From positions 1-7,071 of the forward strand of contig JAWLGN010000292.1 of the NCBI GenBank assembly GCA_041685075.1: 7,071 bases of DNA, read 5' to 3'. Below are positions 1 through 6,996 of the stretch, piece by piece. The notes under the pieces were generated by a model. That model made no database searches and had not been told where the DNA came from. It saw nothing but the letters and a program-made list of their open reading frames with translations. The stretch comes from JAMCRM01 sp041685075 (GTDB lineage: Bacteria > Acidobacteriota > Terriglobia > Bryobacterales > Bryobacteraceae). How positions within the stretch are numbered: the stretch's first letter is position 1; each line of letters starts with the position of its first letter. A program made the translations under genes and the position numbers.

Positions 1-1153
1 GGAACAGCACCGCGCGCCAGCGCCCGCGCGCAGTGGTCCGGGTGGCCTCCGAATCCGGGTCCTGGTATTCGGCGGGCCATTCGGTCCACATCCATACGTC
101 CGGGTTGGCGCGGTGTATGTGCTCGTCGAGCGCGCAGTAAGTGGCGAAACGGTCCAGCAACTCGCCTTCCCGCTCGATATATTGCTTGAAGACCAGCGCC
201 CGGGCGGTTCCGGCGCGGTACTCCCGGTGCAGAAAATCGACGAACAGCAGTTTCAGGAAGTGGGTCTTCAGCGCCGCCACCCGCTCGTACTCCACAAACT
301 CGCTGGCGCGGAGCGCCTCGATCTCGCCCGCGCAGGCCGCCCGCAGCGCCTGGGCCCGCCGCGAGACGGCGAAATCCGGAATGGCCTCCACGTCCAGGTA
401 AATGAAGTTCTGATAGAAGACGCAGTTCGGCAGGTAGGGGCTGGTGTTGAAGGGGCGGCGATTGTGGATGGCGTGCAGCGGGTTGAGCGCCACGAAGCTT
501 GCGGAAACGTCTTCCGCCACCCAGTCGGCGACGGCGCGCAGGTCGGTGAAGTCGCCGCAGCCCCAGTTGCGATCCGAGCGCAGCCCGTAGAGCGCGATGG
601 CCACGCCCGCCGCGCGCCCGCCCGCCGTGAGCGCCGGGTGCGCGTAGGCCCGCTCCGGTGTGACGATCAGCCGCATGGCGCCCGATTCGCCGCCCAGCGA
701 TACCACGGCGTCGTGATAGCCCAGCGGCAGCGGCTCGGGGATCTGGACGGTCTTCCGCATCCGGCGTGCGCCTTCGATCTCGGCCGATCCCGTATCGGGG
801 AAACTGCCGAGCGGCAGCTCGAAGCGCACTACGCGGCCTTCCTCCAGCCGTATCTCGATATGAACCGTGCCCCCCGCCAGTTCCGCCGGCGCGTTCACGT
901 GGAACTCCACCGGACGCCCGATGCCGGCCACCACCGTCGGGGCCACCAGCCGCAGCCACTCCTTCCGCGCCCGCTCGTGCAGCGCGCGTTTCAAACCCTC
1001 GGACGTCGACGCGTCCACCCCCAGGCCGCCTAACAGCCCCCGCTTGACCTCCGCCGGCGTCACGTGCAGGTTGCCCCAGATGTCCCAAAACTCCGGTTCG
1101 ATACCCCAGGCGCGCGCAGCGCGGTCCAGAAGCTGTTCATAGGATTCGGGCAC
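1..1153 (-). CDS. malQ: 4-alpha-glucanotransferase (GH77, amylomaltase), N-terminal half, cut by left edge
   Basis: Cytoplasmic enzyme that transfers alpha-1,4-glucan segments between maltodextrins (disproportionation) in glycogen/maltodextrin metabolism. Translating the minus strand gives an uninterrupted frame to the left edge, 384 codons visible. Residues 9-42 (LLDRAARAWGIEP, then AEVKRGLL) match the start of E. coli-type MalQ. An N-terminal beta-rich region follows, then the GH77 barrel begins: ALYGLRSDRNWGCGDF at about 187-202, ALNPLHAI at 222-229 and the substrate-loop SPY at 238-240. The catalytic aspartate and glutamate lie in the C-terminal half beyond the window, so activity cannot be judged. 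I chose GTG at 1153 because it fits the family's N-terminus; an in-frame ATG at 1186 would add 11 residues and leave only 6 bases before the nuoB start. Neither has a clear Shine-Dalgarno. The gene diverges from nuoB. Family call is confident; the exact start is not. Confidence 0.9.
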   Translation of the reverse strand, partial: MPESYEQLLDRAARAWGIEPEFWDIWGNLHVTPAEVKRGLLGGLGVDASTSEGLKRALHERARKEWLRLVAPTVVAGIGRPVEFHVNAPAELAGGTVHIEIRLEEGRVVRFELPLGSFPDTGSAEIEGARRMRKTVQIPEPLPLGYHDAVVSLGGESGAMRLIVTPERAYAHPALTAGGRAAGVAIALYGLRSDRNWGCGDFTDLRAVADWVAEDVSASFVALNPLHAIHNRRPFNTSPYLPNCVFYQNFIYLDVEAIPDFAVSRRAQALRAACAGEIEALRASEFVEYERVAALKTHFLKLLFVDFLHREYRAGTARALVFKQYIEREGELLDRFATYCALDEHIHRANPDVWMWTEWPAEYQDPDSEATRTTARGRWRAVLF

Positions 1154-1160
1154 TGGTTCG

Positions 1161-1166
1161 ATTCTA
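1161..1166 (-). promoter_or_regulatory. Possible -10 element for malQ (leaderless start candidate)
   Basis: Read on the minus strand this is TAGAAT, one mismatch from the sigma-70 consensus TATAAT, in an otherwise very GC-rich region. Seven bases separate it from the malQ GTG at 1153, which would place the transcription start at or next to the start codon. I see no convincing -35 hexamer at 16-18 bases upstream, and no Shine-Dalgarno precedes the GTG. If the true start is the ATG at 1186, this hexamer lies inside the coding region and the call fails. Confidence 0.3.
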
Positions 1167-1192
1167 ACCGGACGCGTACGGCCCATGCGAAA

Positions 1193-1759
1193 ATGAACGT
1201 CAAGATGGACACACCTCTGGCGGCCGGTCCCGTGGAACTCTTCGAGCGCATCGATAACGAGGAGGTCGCGCGCGCTTCCGCCGCACTTTCCGAGGGGCTG
1301 GTCTTTACGACCATCAGCAAGGCCGTCAACTGGGGACGGAAGAACTCCATCTGGCCCATGACCTTCGGCCTGGCCTGCTGCGCCATCGAGATGATGTCGC
1401 TGAGCGCGCCCCGCTTCGACATCGCGCGTCTCGGCGCGGAGGTCTTTCGCGGCTCCCCGCGGCAATCGGACCTCATGATCGTCGCCGGGCGCGTATCGGC
1501 CAAGATGGCGCCGGTCATTCGCCGTCTCTATGAGCAGATGCCGGAGCCCAAGTGGGTCATCTCGATGGGCGCCTGCGCCACCTCCACGGGCGTGTTCAAC
1601 AACTATGCTCTCGTGCCGGTGAACCAGGTGGTTCCCGTGGACGTGTATGTACCGGGCTGCCCCCCGCGCCCCGAGCAGTTGCTCTACGCCGTGACGCTGT
1701 TGCAGAAGAAGATCGAAAGCCAGCCGGGCGCGGCGCGCCAGGTGCTCAACCTGGGATAA
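1193..1759 (+). CDS. nuoB: NADH-quinone oxidoreductase subunit B (complex I, N2 cluster subunit)
   Basis: Peripheral-arm subunit of respiratory complex I that carries the terminal 4Fe-4S cluster N2 and passes electrons to quinone. The 188-residue product has all diagnostic segments: WPMTFGLACCAIEMM with the tandem Cys62-Cys63, GACATSTG with Cys128, and VPGCPPRPE with Cys156. These are the four N2 ligands of the family, so it looks functional. Residues before NWGRKNSIWPMTFG are somewhat longer than in typical short NuoB proteins. ATG at 1193 is chosen; ATG at 1205 (MDTPL) is a close alternative and neither has a Shine-Dalgarno. The frame stays open upstream to 1064, but that part lies over malQ and is not NuoB-like. 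Notably there is no nuoA before it or nuoC after it: it is a single gene between malQ (divergent) and a patatin gene (convergent, 14-base overlap). The CCAIEMM motif argues against a group 4 hydrogenase subunit. Confidence 0.95.
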   Translation: MNVKMDTPLAAGPVELFERIDNEEVARASAALSEGLVFTTISKAVNWGRKNSIWPMTFGLACCAIEMMSLSAPRFDIARLGAEVFRGSPRQSDLMIVAGRVSAKMAPVIRRLYEQMPEPKWVISMGACATSTGVFNNYALVPVNQVVPVDVYVPGCPPRPEQLLYAVTLLQKKIESQPGAARQVLNLG

Positions 1760-2561
1760 GCTCGTCGCTGGTGCGGCTTTTCGCCAGCGCGCGAATGGCC
1801 GGCAAGGCCTCCTCGGCCGCCCGCTCCCCGGCTTCCACCAGGTACGCGGCGTTCTGGAAGGCGTCCCACCGCACGCCCTGCATCTCCGGCGAGATCACCA
1901 CGTCGGCCAGCCGCTCCCAACTCTGGCCGGCGCGCGACTGGAGAATCTGAAAGCACCGGTTCACCACCTGGAAGGCGTTCCGCGGCTTCACGGCGGGAGG
2001 CACGGGCAGGTCCACCGCCACCACGTGCGTGGCGCCCAGGGCCCGCACCAGCGCCACCGGCACCTCCACGCTCATGGCGCCGTCCACCAGCAGGCGGCCG
2101 CCGTCGTCAACCGGCTGGAACAGCCCGGGGTAGGAACAGCTCGCCCGGATGGGCAGGCAGACGTCGCCGCTGTCGCGGAACTCCACCGGCTGCCCGGTCA
2201 TCAGGTCCGTAGCCACTACGCCCAGCGGGATGGTCATCTCTTCGAAGCGCCGGCACTTCAGCAGTCCCTTCAGGAAGCGTTCCATACACTCGCTGCGCAA
2301 CAGGCCCATGCGGCCGGGCCGCCAGCGCGCCACGTCGGCGAACTTCATGGAGGCGCCCGCCCGGCCGATCTCCTCGGCCGCTGCGCCGCTGGCGAAGGCC
2401 GCCGCCACGATGCTGCCGGCGCTGACCCCGGCGATCGAGTGGATAGCAATACCGCCGCGCTCGAAAACCCGCAGCGCCCCCACGTGTGCAATCCCACGGG
2501 CAAACCCGCCGCCCAGCGCTACGCCGATGCGCGGCGCTTCGCCGTCCAACCTGGAGCGCAA
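1746..2561 (-). CDS. Patatin-like phospholipase / serine hydrolase (RssA/NTE type)
   Basis: Predicted acyl-ester hydrolase with a Ser-Asp dyad, probably acting on phospholipids or lysophospholipids; the substrate cannot be read from sequence. The 271-residue protein is the usual length for the small bacterial RssA-like group. The glycine-rich oxyanion loop GGGFARG is at residues 17-23, the nucleophile elbow GVSAG at 45-49 (Ser47), PIRASCSYPGLFQPV at about 137-151, and the DGA motif at 160-162 supplies Asp160. No signal peptide or transmembrane segment is evident, so it is likely cytoplasmic or membrane-peripheral. The start is TTG at 2561, supported by GGGGAGGG just upstream; a second TTG at 2549 is too far from that site. 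The gene converges on nuoB with a 14-base overlap and diverges from the PIG-L gene across 33 bases, so it is probably transcribed alone. Family assignment is firm, biological role unknown. Confidence 0.93.
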   Translation of the reverse strand: MRSRLDGEAPRIGVALGGGFARGIAHVGALRVFERGGIAIHSIAGVSAGSIVAAAFASGAAAEEIGRAGASMKFADVARWRPGRMGLLRSECMERFLKGLLKCRRFEEMTIPLGVVATDLMTGQPVEFRDSGDVCLPIRASCSYPGLFQPVDDGGRLLVDGAMSVEVPVALVRALGATHVVAVDLPVPPAVKPRNAFQVVNRCFQILQSRAGQSWERLADVVISPEMQGVRWDAFQNAAYLVEAGERAAEEALPAIRALAKSRTSDELIPG

Positions 2562-2564
2562 GCA

Positions 2565-2572
2565 CCCTCCCC
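2565..2572 (-). promoter_or_regulatory. Strong Shine-Dalgarno fixing the TTG start of the patatin gene
   Basis: On the minus strand this reads GGGGAGGG, containing the full GGAGG core, with 4 bases between the core and the TTG at 2561. It is the best ribosome binding site in the window and decides the start in favour of this TTG over the in-frame TTG at 2549. Confidence 0.7.
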
Positions 2573-2583
2573 GGATCGACTAC

Positions 2584-2589
2584 CATAAA
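2584..2589 (+). promoter_or_regulatory. Possible -10 element for the PIG-L gene
   Basis: CATAAA (4 of 6 match to TATAAT) lies 5 bases before the ATG at 2595; the overlapping TACCAT at 2581-2586 matches equally well. Either would start the transcript at or within a few bases of the ATG. There is no Shine-Dalgarno here and no clear -35 element. The whole gap to the divergent patatin gene is only 33 bases. Weak, position-based evidence. Confidence 0.2.
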
Positions 2590-2594
2590 GTTCG

Positions 2595-5057
2595 ATGTGC
2601 CTCTTCCGCTCCGCGTTCCTCGCCTGGCTGATCGTATTGTCCGTTTTCCGCCCCGCCCGGGCGGAGCCGCGGTGGAGCGGCACACCCGAGATTGAACAGG
2701 CGCTGGCGCGGCTCAACGTGCTCGGCAGCGTACTCATGATCGCCGCCCATCCCGATGATGAGAACAACCTCCTGCTCGCCTGGTTCGCCCGCGGGCGACA
2801 TTACCGCACGGCCTATCTCTCGGCCACGCGCGGCGAGGGCGGCCAGAACCTCATCGGGCCGGAACTCGGGGTGGAGCTGGGGCTGATCCGTACCCAGGAA
2901 CTGCTGGCCGCGCGCCGCATCGATGGCGCCCTCCAGTTCTTCACTCGCGCGGTGGATTTCGGCTTCTCGAAATCCGCCGAAGAGACCCTGGCCACCTGGG
3001 GCCGCGAACGCATCCTCTCCGACATAGTATGGGTGATCCGGCACTACCGCCCGGACGTGATTACCATGACCTTCTCCGGCACCCCGCGCGACGGCCACGG
3101 CCACCACCAGGCCTCCGGCATGCTGGCGCGGGAAGCCTTCGCAGCCGCCGCAGACCCCACGCGCTTTCCCGAACAGTTGTCCCGCGTCCAGCCGTGGCGC
3201 GCCCGCCGCCTGGTCCACCACCCCTACTTCCAGCAACCTGGGCCCGGCGCCATCCGCGTCGACGGCGGCCAGTTCAACCCCGTCCTGGGCCATTCCTACG
3301 CCGAGATCGCCGGCATGAGCCGCAGCATGCACCGCAGCCAGGCCATGGGCAGCGCGCAGCCGAAAGGCCCGGCCCAGCGGCATTTCGTAGTGGTGGCGGG
3401 AGAGCCGGCCGCGCGCGACATCTTCGAAGGCATCGACACCACCTGGGGCCGCGTTCCCGGAGGCGCGGAAGCCGGGCGCATCCTGGCCGCGGCGGCCAGG
3501 GGCTTCGATCCCCACAACCCCGCCGCCACCATCCCGGCGCTGCTCGAGGCCCGCGCTGCGGTCGCCGCCCTGCGCCACCCGTGGGCGGAGATCAAGCTGG
3601 CCGAAATCGACAATGCCGTGGCCCTCTGTGCCGGCCTGTGGCTGGATGTCCAGGCCGATCGCTGGGACATCACTCCCGGTTCGCAGCTCCCCGTCCGGCT
3701 CACGGCGCTCAACCGGTCCGGCTTCCCCCTCACGCTGGCCGCGGTCGAACTCGAGGGCCTGGGACCCCGCACCACCGAAAACGCCAACGCGCCGCTGCCC
3801 AACAATCAGCCGTTTACGCGCGAAATCCAGCGACCCGTCCCGGCGGACCAGCCCTACTCCCAGCCCTACTGGCTCCTGCGGCCGCACCGCGGCGGCGCCT
3901 ACGAGGTTGCCGACCCGCAGCTCATCGGGCTGCCGGAAAATCCGCCCGTGCTGACCGCGCGTTTCCTCATCCGCGCCGGAGGCCAGGAGCTGCGCATCAC
4001 CCGTCCCGCGCGCTTTCGCTACATCGATCCGGTCTACGGGGAGCGCTACCGCCCGGTCGTGGTCGTCCCGCCGGTGACGGTGGACCTGCCGCAGGACGTG
4101 CTGGTCTTCCCCACCGCTGGGCGCCGCGCGCTGCCGGTGGAGGCGGCCGCCGCCGGGGCCCAGACCGAGGGCGCCGCGCGCGTCGAAACCAGCGCCGGCT
4201 GGAGCGCCTCGCCCGCCACCCTGCCCTTCCGCGGCGCGCCGGGCGAGCGCCAGTCCCTGGCCTTCGAGATCACCCCGCCCGCGCACCCGGGCCAAGGAAA
4301 AGCCCGCGTCTCCGCCGAAGCCGCGGGCACAACCGTGAACTTGGGGATGCGGGTAATCGACTATCCCCACATCCCGCCGCAAGTCTGGTTTCCCCCGGCC
4401 GAAGCCCGCCTGGTGCGCGCCGATATCCGGCTCACCGCGCGCAAGATCGGCTACATCATGGGCGCCGGCGACGAGATGCCCGCCGCCCTGCGGCAGCTCG
4501 GCGCCGAAGTCGCGCTCCTCACCCGGCAGGACCTCCAGCAGGGCGATCTCGCCGCCTTCGACGCCATCGTCACTGGCGTGCGCGCCTACAACGTGCGCTC
4601 CGACCTGCGCGCCGCCCAACCCCGCCTGCTCGAATACGTCCGGCGCGGCGGAACTCTCGTGGTGCAGTACAACGTGCTCGACCGCTCGCTCGCCGGCGTG
4701 AACCTGGGCCCCTATCCCATCACCCTCGGGCGCGGCCGCGTCAGCGTGGAGGACGCCCCGGTGCGCATCACAGACCCGGCAAGCCCCCTGCTTGCGGCGC
4801 CCAACCCCATCGCCGCCGCCGATTTCAATGGCTGGGTGCAGGAGCGCGGCCTCTACTTCGCCTCCCAGTGGGATCCGCGCTACCACACCGTGTTGGAATC
4901 GCACGATCCCGGCGAAAAGCCGCTGGCCGGCGGGCTCCTGTGGACCCGCTACGGCAAAGGGGTCTACATCTTCACCGCCTACTCCTGGTTCCGCCAGTTG
5001 CCCGCCGGGGTGCCGGGAGCCTACAGGCTGTTCGCCAACCTGCTCAGCGCCCGTTGA
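2595..5057 (+). CDS. Secreted PIG-L family deacetylase with C-terminal amidotransferase-like domain
   Basis: Predicted zinc-dependent de-N-acetylase of the LmbE/PIG-L family (relatives act on GlcNAc-type amino sugars), exported; the natural substrate is unknown. Of 820 residues, 1-23 look like a signal peptide (hydrophobic core LAWLIVLSVF, cleavage likely after ARA). The catalytic domain spans about 40-270: AHPDDE at 51-56 (His52 and Asp55 as zinc ligands, Asp54 as likely base), TRGEGGQN at 78-85, and HGHH at 168-171, where His171 should be the third ligand. Two beta-rich regions at about 355-475 and 495-590 resemble Ig/NEW3-like modules. From about 605 on, an alpha/beta domain (KIGYIMGAGDEMP, then AFDAIVTGVRAYNVR) resembles class I amidotransferase/ThuA-like folds but contains no cysteine, so it is probably non-catalytic. 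ATG at 2595 is chosen because it gives the signal peptide. The 3' end overlaps the convergent lipoprotein gene by 14 bases. Confidence 0.9.
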   Translation: MCLFRSAFLAWLIVLSVFRPARAEPRWSGTPEIEQALARLNVLGSVLMIAAHPDDENNLLLAWFARGRHYRTAYLSATRGEGGQNLIGPELGVELGLIRTQELLAARRIDGALQFFTRAVDFGFSKSAEETLATWGRERILSDIVWVIRHYRPDVITMTFSGTPRDGHGHHQASGMLAREAFAAAADPTRFPEQLSRVQPWRARRLVHHPYFQQPGPGAIRVDGGQFNPVLGHSYAEIAGMSRSMHRSQAMGSAQPKGPAQRHFVVVAGEPAARDIFEGIDTTWGRVPGGAEAGRILAAAARGFDPHNPAATIPALLEARAAVAALRHPWAEIKLAEIDNAVALCAGLWLDVQADRWDITPGSQLPVRLTALNRSGFPLTLAAVELEGLGPRTTENANAPLPNNQPFTREIQRPVPADQPYSQPYWLLRPHRGGAYEVADPQLIGLPENPPVLTARFLIRAGGQELRITRPARFRYIDPVYGERYRPVVVVPPVTVDLPQDVLVFPTAGRRALPVEAAAAGAQTEGAARVETSAGWSASPATLPFRGAPGERQSLAFEITPPAHPGQGKARVSAEAAGTTVNLGMRVIDYPHIPPQVWFPPAEARLVRADIRLTARKIGYIMGAGDEMPAALRQLGAEVALLTRQDLQQGDLAAFDAIVTGVRAYNVRSDLRAAQPRLLEYVRRGGTLVVQYNVLDRSLAGVNLGPYPITLGRGRVSVEDAPVRITDPASPLLAAPNPIAAADFNGWVQERGLYFASQWDPRYHTVLESHDPGEKPLAGGLLWTRYGKGVYIFTAYSWFRQLPAGVPGAYRLFANLLSAR

Positions 5058-6996
5058 GCGTCTTGCGGATGCGCTGCTCGTCGCCCCAGATGGTGGCGGC
5101 GGGTCCGGAGAGATCCAGAAACCGCCTGTAGTGCGGCACCGCCTCCCGCAGGTTGCCGCGCGCCGCCAGCACCTGGCCGCGCACGGCGAACAGCCGAGGA
5201 AACCACATCGAAGTGAAGACGTTCAGCCCGGTGCCCTGCGGGATGGGGTTGCGCTCGATCAGCCGCCCGGCGTCTTCCAGCCGGCCGGAGGCGCTCCATG
5301 CCCAGGCCAGCAGCACCGGGATGGCCGGATCGCCCGCCGGCGTCCAGCGCGCATAGGCCTCCCGCAGCACCAGTCCCGCCTCGCGGAACTCGCCGTTGAA
5401 GATCAGCGCGCAGGCCAGCGCGAAGCGCTTCATCCCCAGCGCGCCGGGCGAGTCGAAGCGCCGTTCCGCCCGCAGCGTCCACTCCGAGGAGCCGGCCGGC
5501 GTGTCCGTGACGAACTCTGCCAGCGCCGCCATGCCCGCCGAGGCCGGACCGGCCAGCCGGGCGGCCTCCCCCGCATGCCGGGCCGCGTCCTCCCGCTCGC
5601 CCAGTTGCAGCCGCCAGATAGCCAGGTGCGCGTGGGCGCGGCCGGCGATGTCGCGCGCGCCCTTCTGCTCCGCCCCCGCGGCGAAGGCGGCCAGTTTCTT
5701 CAACGCCGGGCGGCGCTCGCCGGTCAACCACAGCCATTCGGCGTGACGGTAGTCCGCCAGCGGATCCTGAGCTTCCCGGCGCGCTTCGAGGTAACGCTTG
5801 AAGGTCGTCCCGGCGCGCTCCACGTCGGCCTCCATCAGGCGTGCGAAGGCGGCCTTGAGCAGCGGCCCGCCGTCCTGGAAGCGGGGGTTTTTCTCGTAGG
5901 CCTCCTGGTAGAACCGCTCCGCCTCCGCCGCTTTGCCGAAGTAGAGGTGTACGTCGCCCATCGAATCGAGCGCGTTGGCGTCTTCCGGCCGGACCCTGTG
6001 GTAGGCGCGGAGCGCCTCGACGGCTGCATCCAGATTCCCGGCCCACGCCTCGGCATAGCCCAGGTTGTTCAACAACACGGGGTTCTCCGGATGGAGTGCG
6101 GTGGCCCTGCGCAGTAGTGCCGCGGCGTCCGCGTGCCGGTGCGCCGTGTGCTCGAGGGTGGCCAGAAGGTTGTAGGGTTCCGGGTCGGCCGGATCGGCCT
6201 TGGTCAGGGCTTCGAGCGCAGCGCGCCGCGCCGCTACGTCCGTGGCCAGCTCCAAATCCAGGCGGGCTTGCTCCACCGGACCCATGCGGTCGCGGAAGGC
6301 TCGGGCGCGTTCGGCGAGCTGCCGCCCCGCAGCGCGATCCTCGGCCCCGGCGGTCGCAATGGCCGCCAGCCAGGCACGGGCGAAGCCGGGGTCGGCCGAG
6401 GTGGCGCGCTCCAGAGAATTCAAGGCCGCGGCGCGGTCCGGGGCTTCGAGTCCCTCGGCATAGTGCCGCAGGGCCTCCGGGCTACCGGTGGCGGGCGGCT
6501 GCCCCGTCATACCCAACCCGGCCGCCAGCGCCGCCGCGGCGCCCAGCACATCCTCCGGTCCCGCCCCCGCGGCTTCCGCCCATTCGACCGTCTTGCCCGA
6601 CGAGGTGTCCTCCACCACCGCCGCCACCCACAGCTTTCCGCCGGCGATGGAGTATTCCCCCTGAACCAGCCGGTTGGCGCCGGCCAGCAGCGCCTGGCTG
6701 CGCTCGCCCGATATTCCCGGAGCTGCCGCGGGCCGCGGCCCCAGGGCCCGCGCCCAAGTCCGCAGCGTGGAGTAGGGGATCACCCAGCGGCCGGGCGTTC
6801 CCGTTGCCGCCGCCCCCACCAGCTCCGATAGCGCCCGCCCCATCCAGTCCAGCGAGGCATCGCCGGTCAGGTTCTCAAACCGCAGCACCGCCACCCGCGC
6901 CGCCGCGGGTTCGCTCCGGGAACACCCCGCCAGCCAGCCCAGCGCCGCCAGCGCCAGCCCGGCTGCGGCCGACCGCCTACAGCACCGTCGGCTCAA
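5044..6996 (-). CDS. TolB-like/TPR-repeat lipoprotein
   Basis: Predicted envelope lipoprotein of 650 residues, probably a protein-interaction scaffold; no enzymatic motif seen. Residues 1-25 form a lipoprotein signal: basic start, Ala/Leu-rich core and lipobox LAGC with Cys25 as the lipidated residue. Residues 33-165 begin ARVAVLRFENLTGDASLDWMG, the pattern of TolB N-terminal/FlgO-like domains that precede TPR regions in many bacterial signalling proteins. TPR units are clear at about 273-305, 307-339 and 341-373, and again at about 602-635; the helical region between them probably holds divergent repeats. The start is TTG at 6996 with AGGAG 10 bases upstream; no ATG or GTG lies between it and the lipobox. 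The start overlaps the end of the upstream minus-strand gene by 20 bases, suggesting translational coupling. The 3' end overlaps the PIG-L gene by 14 bases. Architecture is confident, role is not. Confidence 0.85.
   Translation of the reverse strand: MSRRCCRRSAAAGLALAALGWLAGCSRSEPAAARVAVLRFENLTGDASLDWMGRALSELVGAAATGTPGRWVIPYSTLRTWARALGPRPAAAPGISGERSQALLAGANRLVQGEYSIAGGKLWVAAVVEDTSSGKTVEWAEAAGAGPEDVLGAAAALAAGLGMTGQPPATGSPEALRHYAEGLEAPDRAAALNSLERATSADPGFARAWLAAIATAGAEDRAAGRQLAERARAFRDRMGPVEQARLDLELATDVAARRAALEALTKADPADPEPYNLLATLEHTAHRHADAAALLRRATALHPENPVLLNNLGYAEAWAGNLDAAVEALRAYHRVRPEDANALDSMGDVHLYFGKAAEAERFYQEAYEKNPRFQDGGPLLKAAFARLMEADVERAGTTFKRYLEARREAQDPLADYRHAEWLWLTGERRPALKKLAAFAAGAEQKGARDIAGRAHAHLAIWRLQLGEREDAARHAGEAARLAGPASAGMAALAEFVTDTPAGSSEWTLRAERRFDSPGALGMKRFALACALIFNGEFREAGLVLREAYARWTPAGDPAIPVLLAWAWSASGRLEDAGRLIERNPIPQGTGLNVFTSMWFPRLFAVRGQVLAARGNLREAVPHYRRFLDLSGPAATIWGDEQRIRKTLNGR

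Noticed and set aside
113..1033. 306-codon plus-strand frame at the left end
   Set aside because: Antisense shadow of malQ, whose minus-strand translation carries clear GH77 motifs.
1064..1192. N-terminal extension of nuoB by 43 residues
   Set aside because: The extra residues lie over the malQ coding region and do not resemble NuoB; family length fits a start at 1193 or 1205.
1060..1518. 152-codon minus-strand frame opposite nuoB
   Set aside because: Antisense to nuoB and in a different frame from malQ; no family features.
2580..4904. 774-codon open frame on the minus strand opposite the PIG-L gene
   Set aside because: It is antisense to a gene with clear catalytic motifs, is rich in Gly, Ala, Arg, His and Asp, and shows no recognisable domain. 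Long antisense frames are expected where the sense codons end in G or C.
3029..5131. 700-codon plus-strand frame inside the PIG-L gene
   Set aside because: An Arg/Pro/Gly-rich shifted frame of the PIG-L coding sequence, with no family resemblance.
4792..6117. 441-codon plus-strand frame crossing the PIG-L/lipoprotein junction
   Set aside because: It overlaps two well-supported genes and has low-complexity Pro/Arg/Gly composition without a domain.
6921..6975. Repetitive GCC/AGC-rich run that could be a short tandem repeat
   Set aside because: It encodes the Ala/Leu-rich core of the lipoprotein signal peptide; codon-level redundancy explains it.
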